From: Boseongicola sp. SB0675_bin_26
Lineage (GTDB): Bacteria; Pseudomonadota; Alphaproteobacteria; Rhodobacterales; Rhodobacteraceae
Length of the DNA stretch: 10,392 bases
Assembly: GCA_009843725.1 (NCBI GenBank)
Contig: VYCX01000030.1
Coordinates: 1 to 10,392 of the forward strand
Reading direction: 5' to 3'
Shown: positions 6,733 to 10,392 of the stretch, piece after piece
Position numbering within the stretch: position 1 is the stretch's first letter
Layout of the letters: every line of letters begins with the position of its first letter
Position numbers and translations under genes: made by a program
The notes under the pieces: generated by a model
The model's input: only the letters and a program-made list of their open reading frames with translations
Told to the model about the DNA's origin: nothing
Database searches by the model: none

Positions 6733-6762
6733 ATCCCAAAGCCTTTCATGACGGGATCAGGA

Positions 6763-7095
6763 ATGCCGACGCTCTACGGGTTGAAGAATTGCAGCACTTG
6801 CAGGGCGGCAGTTCGGGAACTGAAAGGTGCCGGCAAGGACGTGACATTCGTGGACGTTCGCGAAAGCCGATTGGACCCCGACGTCGTCGACCGTTTCCTT
6901 CAAGAGTTTGGAGACGCTCTCGTCAACCGTCGCTCGACCACCTGGCGCAGCCTCTCCGAATCCCAGAGACAGGGCGCGCCGGACAGCCTGATCGCCAGGC
7001 ATCCCTCAGTCATGAAGCGTCCCGTCATCGTAGAGGGCGAAATGGCCACGCTTGGCTGGAATGCAGCGGCAAAGGCACGGCATCTCGGTGAATAG
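6763..7095 (+). CDS. ArsC/Spx/YffB-family thioredoxin-fold protein
   Basis: A 110-residue protein with the usual length and layout of the ArsC-like family. It starts MPTLYGLKNCSTC, giving a CxxC pair at C10 and C13, followed by the FVDVRE strand, the LVNRRSTTWR segment and MKRPVIVEG with the conserved RP (R86-P87). Such proteins (YffB, Spx/MgsR) have a thioredoxin fold with an inserted helical part. YffB is thought to be a glutathione-dependent thiol reductase, and a true arsenate-reductase role is not implied. No arsenic genes are nearby. The frame is open far upstream (from 6139), but domain similarity begins at 6763. An in-frame ATG at 6748 would add five residues. AGGA lies very close to the chosen start, so 6748 cannot be ruled out. 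Confidence 0.85.
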   Translation: MPTLYGLKNCSTCRAAVRELKGAGKDVTFVDVRESRLDPDVVDRFLQEFGDALVNRRSTTWRSLSESQRQGAPDSLIARHPSVMKRPVIVEGEMATLGWNAAAKARHLGE

Positions 7096-7104
7096 GTGCC
7101 TTTC

Positions 7105-7123
7105 GCCGGATCTAACGTCCGGT
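7105..7123. terminator. Weak hairpin between convergent genes
   Basis: GCCGGA and TCCGGT can form a 6-bp stem (one G-T pair) around a 7-base loop between the ArsC-like stop and the convergent DoxX stop. It is followed on the + strand by TTCCGCTTTATTTG. It could end transcription from either side. The short stem makes this tentative. Confidence 0.35.
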
Positions 7124-7129
7124 TCCGCT

Positions 7130-7681
7130 TTATTTGTTCCTGTCAAAGGCCGCGTAGAGCAATCGGTCGACCGAAATCGGCCCGCCGCCCCGGAAGAGCA
7201 GGTAGAGAAGCAGGAAGACCCAGAAGGCGCGCTGGTCCAGGATCACGGCGTCCGAGACGTGGTCAAACCACGCGCCGGTCTCTCCGCCATGGCCGAAAAT
7301 GTCCGTGAGGCTCTGAACCGTCACGAAACCGATCATGCCGAGCGCGGCGAGGCGGGTGAACAAGCCGATGACCAAGAGGCACGGAAGCACGAATTCCGCC
7401 CATGTTCCGGCGAGGATCACAAGTTTCTGGAAGAGCGTTGCCTGGCCGATGTCATAGAGCACGGCTTCGGCCTCCTTGGGGAAGATCTGCGCGAAGGCAT
7501 TGAAGCTCGGCGATACCAGATTGATCAGGCCTTCGGGAATCTTGGTCAGCGCGGAGTTGAGGTAGTAAACAAGCAGGACCGCCGCAAAAATGAAGCGCGC
7601 CAGCGTGGTCAGCACCGGCGTGGATGCCGGTTCGATCAGCGCAAGCAGCCGGTCCGGCAGCAGCAGGATATTGCTGGACAT
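7130..7681 (-). CDS. DoxX-family membrane protein of bufferin operon
   Basis: A 183-residue inner-membrane protein with about four membrane segments (near residues 24-43, 84-106, 108-125 and 150-164) and the DoxX-type ending LLFRGGGPISVDRLL. A GGAGGA inside the end of bufC, 9 nt before the ATG, gives a clear ribosome-binding site, and only 5 bp separate it from the bufC stop. A DoxX protein as the fourth gene is a common arrangement in bufferin operons and in the gold/copper-induced gig operon of Cupriavidus, where it is called gigT. Its role is not established; suggestions include membrane electron transfer or peptide and metal handling. It is the last gene of the operon and converges on the ArsC-like gene. 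Confidence 0.87.
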   Translation of the reverse strand: MSSNILLLPDRLLALIEPASTPVLTTLARFIFAAVLLVYYLNSALTKIPEGLINLVSPSFNAFAQIFPKEAEAVLYDIGQATLFQKLVILAGTWAEFVLPCLLVIGLFTRLAALGMIGFVTVQSLTDIFGHGGETGAWFDHVSDAVILDQRAFWVFLLLYLLFRGGGPISVDRLLYAAFDRNK

Positions 7682-7686
7682 GAAAG

Positions 7687-8436
7687 CTATCCTCCGATTT
7701 CGATCAAGGTCTTCATTTCGACCAAGAGGGTGAGCACCACCGGCAGTTCAAAGCCTTGGGATGCGTCTGATGCCTTGTCCATTGCATCCCCGAATGTCGC
7801 ACCCGTCAAGAGCGCACTGACGAATTCCGCCCCGCCTGAAGGCAGCAGCCGGGGAAAGGGATCCAGATCCGGCCGGGCGACCAGCACGTCTTCAGCGGCC
7901 ATTTCCGGGCTTTTCGCACCGTCCTCGACATTGAAGCGCCAGATCGAGAGGATCGGCCAGGACGACCGCACCAGCCGCAAGGAAGGAGCGAGCAGCACGC
8001 GAGCGCGGACCAGCGCATCGGGCGGCAGTGCCTCGAGTTCCGCAGGGCTGATCGGGTCCGCGTCTGCCGCGTGATAGCTTTCCCGGATTGCAAGTTCGAG
8101 CCGTGCAACGTCCGGCAGGTAGCCGGTTTTCCGCGTGGGCTTGAAGTCGGCCAGGAACGAGGCCATGTCGGCTCCGAAATGCATCATCAGCGGCGAACGC
8201 GGCGGATGACGGCGCAGGTACGCAGAGGCCAGCAGCTTGAAATTTTCCTGCCCGACCAGTTTGCGGATGACCGGAAAGCCCACCTCGAGCGCTTCGGTCA
8301 AAGAGACCGCGACATTGTTGCGATAGACGTCGAACCGGCGCCCGGCCGGGCGGCCCTCGCCGTCCCTCAGGCCGTTCGGGCGTGCGGCCTCCGGATCCAG
8401 AAGCGCTTCCCGGAACGTGGTCTGGTCGACCGTCAT
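7687..8436 (-). CDS. bufC: BufC-like DUF2063 protein, bufferin maturation partner
   Basis: A 249-residue protein with the N-terminal DUF2063 signature: [45 protein letters not shown] and [11 protein letters not shown]. Its ATG overlaps the bufB stop as ATGA (8436-8433), the classic sign of translational coupling and the reason I prefer it to the longer frame start at 8517. DUF2063/MbnC-type proteins act with DUF692 oxidases, delivering or holding the precursor peptide so that cysteines can be modified. BufC and its relatives GigB and HvfC are found next to such oxidases. The C-terminal half is less conserved but contains FNVEDGAK and [11 protein letters not shown] in the expected place. It is intact. 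Confidence 0.87.
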   Translation of the reverse strand: MTVDQTTFREALLDPEAARPNGLRDGEGRPAGRRFDVYRNNVAVSLTEALEVGFPVIRKLVGQENFKLLASAYLRRHPPRSPLMMHFGADMASFLADFKPTRKTGYLPDVARLELAIRESYHAADADPISPAELEALPPDALVRARVLLAPSLRLVRSSWPILSIWRFNVEDGAKSPEMAAEDVLVARPDLDPFPRLLPSGGAEFVSALLTGATFGDAMDKASDASQGFELPVVLTLLVEMKTLIEIGG

Positions 8437-9293
8437 GCGTTTGCGGATTCCAGGACCCTGGCTGCACGGCTGGCCTCGGCCTTGAGGACTGGCCAATCGG
8501 GAACGTCGTTGTCCCATTCTATGAGGCTTGGCCTGGGGCCGGACTTCCTGATCGTGTACTCGAACAGTGACCAGACCGGGTCCGCGACTTCGCGGCCATG
8601 ATTGTCGATCAGCAGGGGCGCGCCGTGGTCGTCTTCATCGTCGTCATGCCCGCCGAGGTGGATTTCCCCGACCAGTTCGACGGGGAACGCGTCGATGTAC
8701 GAAACCGGATCAGTGCCAAGATTCGTGGCGCTGACAAAGACGTTGTTCACGTCGAGCAGGAGCCCGCAACCGGTTCGTCTGGCGATCTCGCGGAGGAAGT
8801 CGGTCTCGGGCATCGTGGACTCCTCGAACGCGAGATAGGACGAGGGATTCTCCAGCAGCATGCGTCGTCCCACGACTTCCTGGACTTCGTCGACATGCTC
8901 GGCAACGCGGGCGAGGCTGGCCTCGGTGTAGGGCAGGGGCAGCAGGTCGTTGAGAAACGCGGAGTCGTGGGTCGACCACGCAAGATGTTCGGAAAAGCTT
9001 GCCGGATCAAGCCAGTCGACGAGGTGCCTGAGCCGAGCAAGGTGCTCGGAATCCAATGAACCTTCACCGCCGATGGAGAGACCGACGCCATGCACGGAGA
9101 ACGCGAACCGCTCCGCGAGATGCCTGAGCTGCGCGATGGGCCGACCGCCGTCGCCCATGTAGTTTTCGGCGTGAATCTCCAGCCAGGCAACCGGCCCGGC
9201 ATCGTTCACGATCTCGCTGAAGTGCTGCGGCTTGTAGCCGACCCCTGCCGCATCGGGCAGGCGGGCAGATCTGTGGGTGGTGGCGTCCAGCAT
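8433..9293 (-). CDS. bufB: BufB-like multinuclear non-heme iron oxidase (DUF692)
   Basis: A 286-residue DUF692 (MNIO) protein with a TIM-barrel fold. Residues fitting the family's metal-ligand pattern are visible: LEIHAENYM near 38-46, HGVGLSIG (H68), SEHLAW (E102, H103), LENPSSY (E149, N150), LDVNNV (D181, N183), IHLGGH (H212, H216), IDNHG (D230, H232) and IEWDND (E259, D261). Characterised relatives MbnB, TglH, ChrH and BufB use two or three irons to rewrite cysteines in ribosomally made peptides; bufferin enzymes make 5-thiooxazoles from cysteine. Its partner BufC is encoded directly after it with an ATGA overlap, and the precursor is encoded 63 bp upstream. The start at 9293 has no strong Shine-Dalgarno, so BufB output may be kept low relative to the precursor. 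Confidence 0.9.
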   Translation of the reverse strand: MLDATTHRSARLPDAAGVGYKPQHFSEIVNDAGPVAWLEIHAENYMGDGGRPIAQLRHLAERFAFSVHGVGLSIGGEGSLDSEHLARLRHLVDWLDPASFSEHLAWSTHDSAFLNDLLPLPYTEASLARVAEHVDEVQEVVGRRMLLENPSSYLAFEESTMPETDFLREIARRTGCGLLLDVNNVFVSATNLGTDPVSYIDAFPVELVGEIHLGGHDDDEDDHGAPLLIDNHGREVADPVWSLFEYTIRKSGPRPSLIEWDNDVPDWPVLKAEASRAARVLESANA

Positions 9294-9307
9294 TGACGGG
9301 ATCCGGA

Positions 9308-9347
9308 AGCTGAGGCGTCCCCAGCAATGCAGGAGACGCCGTCAGCT
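9308..9347 (-). promoter_or_regulatory. Strong hairpin between bufA and bufB
   Basis: On the - strand AGCTGA, a bulged C, GGCGTCTCC, a 9-base loop, GGGGACGCC and TCAGCT form a stem of 15 pairs (one G-T pair, one bulge). There is no T-run after it, so it is probably not a full terminator. It more likely protects bufA mRNA or partly blocks read-through into bufB, giving more precursor than enzyme. Confidence 0.6.
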
Positions 9348-9356
9348 GTCAGAACC

Positions 9357-9662
9357 TTAGCTCGGCAGGTCGCGATCGAGCGGCTCGAGCGAACCCATGC
9401 GTGGCGTGCCATCGGCCATTGTGGGCAACTCGATCTCGGCGCAGGTGCCTGTGTCGACAAGAGTCCAGGCATTGCCTTGGTAGTCGACGGTGGAGGTGCC
9501 GGAGCAAGTCGTGCCGGGACCGGCCGCACAGTCGTTCTCGCCGGCAAGCGAAACGCCGTAGCACTTCTCCTTGGTCTGGGCTTGAGCGGGCACAGCCAGT
9601 GACGCAGCCAATGCGGTCGCAAGTGCGCCCGCGGCCGCCAAGGTCTTGGTCGTTTTCGACAT
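9357..9662 (-). CDS. bufA: Bufferin precursor peptide (DUF2282)
   Basis: A 101-residue precursor. The start at 9662 is chosen because GAGGA lies 7 nt upstream and the product begins directly with a signal peptide ([12 protein letters not shown], hydrophobic alanine/leucine core, then VPAQA with likely cleavage after A28). A longer frame from 9716 would bury it. The mature part has four cysteines (C34, C45, C53, C74) in [18 protein letters not shown] and TGTC contexts, followed by the family's C-terminal tail with [13 protein letters not shown]. This is the DUF2282/bufferin-1 type, exported to the periplasm after BufB and BufC modify some of the cysteines, and reported to bind copper and possibly other metals. 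It is the first gene of an apparently complete bufA-bufB-bufC-doxX operon. The role is known from relatives and inferred here. Confidence 0.88.
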   Translation of the reverse strand: MSKTTKTLAAAGALATALAASLAVPAQAQTKEKCYGVSLAGENDCAAGPGTTCSGTSTVDYQGNAWTLVDTGTCAEIELPTMADGTPRMGSLEPLDRDLPS

Positions 9663-9756
9663 TTGGATGTCCTCATTCGGTTGAAATTTCGTCGTTGAAT
9701 CGACCCGTGCATTCAAGACGGGATCGAATCAGACTTCCATTCACGGCTGCGTGTGC

Positions 9757-9770
9757 TGACAGTGTTGTCA
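9757..9770. promoter_or_regulatory. TGACA-GTGT-TGTCA palindrome upstream of bufA
   Basis: A perfect 5-bp inverted repeat with a 4-base spacer, about 95 bp before the bufA start in the 147-bp gap after thrS. It includes a perfect TTGACA on the - strand, but no -10 box follows at 16-18 bp. It is a candidate operator; no binding protein can be named. Confidence 0.35.
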
Positions 9771-9809
9771 AAAACTGAAATATCGCCAGCCTTCGGCAAC
9801 CGGAGACGT

Positions 9810-10392
9810 CTATGCCGCGCCGACCTGGGAGCGTACCCGGCCATCCCGCCGCAGGTCCGGCGGGAGAGCATCCGCTGCAAGCTCCCGGACGGCGTCGGCG
9901 AGCGGACGGGTGTCGGTTGCCTTGCTGCCGAGCCTCCTGACGCTCACGGTCCCTTCGTCCACTTCGCGGCGGCCAATCGCCAGGATCACCGGCACCTTGC
10001 CAACCGAATGCTCCCGAACCTTGTAGCTGATCTTCTCGTTCCGGATGTCGGGCTCGGCGCGCACGCCGGCGCTCTGAAGCTCGGCGGCAATCCTGGCGGC
10101 ATGCGCGTTCGTGTCCGACGTGATCGAGGCGACGACGACCTGACGCGGCGCCAGCCAGAACGGAAGCCGGCCTTCGCTGCTCTCGATCAGGATGCCAATG
10201 AAGCGTTCAAACGAACCGAGCGCGGCGCGATGCAGCATCACGGGACGATGCCTGTCTCCGTCCTCGCCAACATAGGTGGCGTTCAGCCGTTAAGGCAGCA
10301 CAAAGTCGACCTGGTGGGTTCCGCACTGCAAGTCGCTCCCGATCGCGTCGTTCAGGACGAATTCCAGCTTCGGACCGTAGAACGCGCCATCG
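9810..10392 (-). pseudogene. thrS: Threonyl-tRNA synthetase, C-terminal part with internal stop
   Basis: Reading the - strand from the right edge gives [30 protein letters not shown], then a TAA at 10292-10290, then [17 protein letters not shown] and [13 protein letters not shown] (class II motif 3, with the histidine matching the third zinc ligand of ThrRS), and the anticodon-binding domain ([14 protein letters not shown] through [12 protein letters not shown]) to the TAG at 9812-9810. ThrRS normally has Glu at the stop position, so GAA to TAA explains it as a single base change. Everything after the stop remains in frame and conserved. Ending at the stop would remove motif 3 and the tRNA-binding domain. 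Because thrS is essential, this is probably a second, dead copy or a base error. The 5' part is outside the window. Confidence 0.85.

Noticed and set aside
6139..6762. Long N-terminal extension of the ArsC-like protein, giving 318 residues
   Set aside because: The family is about 110 residues, similarity starts exactly at 6763, a promoter lies just upstream, and the extension is low in complexity.
7052..8074. 340-codon + strand frame opposite doxX and bufC
   Set aside because: Antisense of two well-supported genes, with polar low-complexity composition.
9743..9771. TTGACA as the -35 of a bufA sigma70 promoter
   Set aside because: At 17 bp spacing the -10 position reads AGCCGT, and nothing close to TATAAT occurs at 16-18 bp.
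1..10392. tRNA, rRNA or CRISPR array
   Set aside because: No cloverleaf-like run with a T-loop signature, no rRNA-like stretch and no regularly spaced direct repeats were seen on reading both strands.

Overview
The window is GC-rich throughout and is most likely from an alphaproteobacterium, probably Rhodobacterales. This is inferred from codon use (strong preference for G or C in third positions), the threonyl-tRNA synthetase C-terminus and the style of the bufferin operon; no marker gene proves it. It reads as two functional blocks separated by a decayed mobile-DNA zone.

Left block (1-3366, + strand): the 3' part of a HerA-type hexameric DNA-pumping ATPase gene, then a NurA-type nuclease gene one base after its stop, then a DNA methyltransferase gene with a TSPPY motif that overlaps the nuclease gene by 8 bp. 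The tight packing indicates one operon. HerA-NurA is a motor-nuclease pair. With a methyltransferase attached it looks like a modification-plus-DNA-processing defence module, which is the most interesting system here. The start of the ATPase gene and any upstream partner lie outside the window.

Middle (3367-6762): a boneyard of mobile elements. It contains a frameshifted IS110-family transposase remnant (- strand), a frameshifted + strand fragment of unknown function, an apparently intact cupin gene (- strand) closely resembling manganese-dependent cupin hydroxynitrile lyases, and two serine recombinase genes in tandem on the - strand. One recombinase is broken by a nonsense codon and a single-base insertion. 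The other has a catalytic domain but an abnormal C-terminus. A TGTC/GACA palindrome precedes the recombinase pair. The stretch 6202-6408 looks protein-coding but is unrecognised, and 6409-6700 holds nothing I can name.

Right block (6763-10392): a small ArsC/Spx-family thioredoxin-fold protein on the + strand behind a plausible sigma70-type promoter. Converging on it is a complete four-gene bufferin (metal-binding modified peptide) operon on the - strand: bufA precursor, bufB (DUF692 multinuclear iron oxidase), bufC (DUF2063 partner) and a DoxX membrane protein. A strong hairpin lies between the precursor gene and the maturation genes. Upstream on the same strand is the 3' part of a threonyl-tRNA synthetase gene with an in-frame stop inside its catalytic domain, so it is a pseudogene, a dead second copy or a base error.
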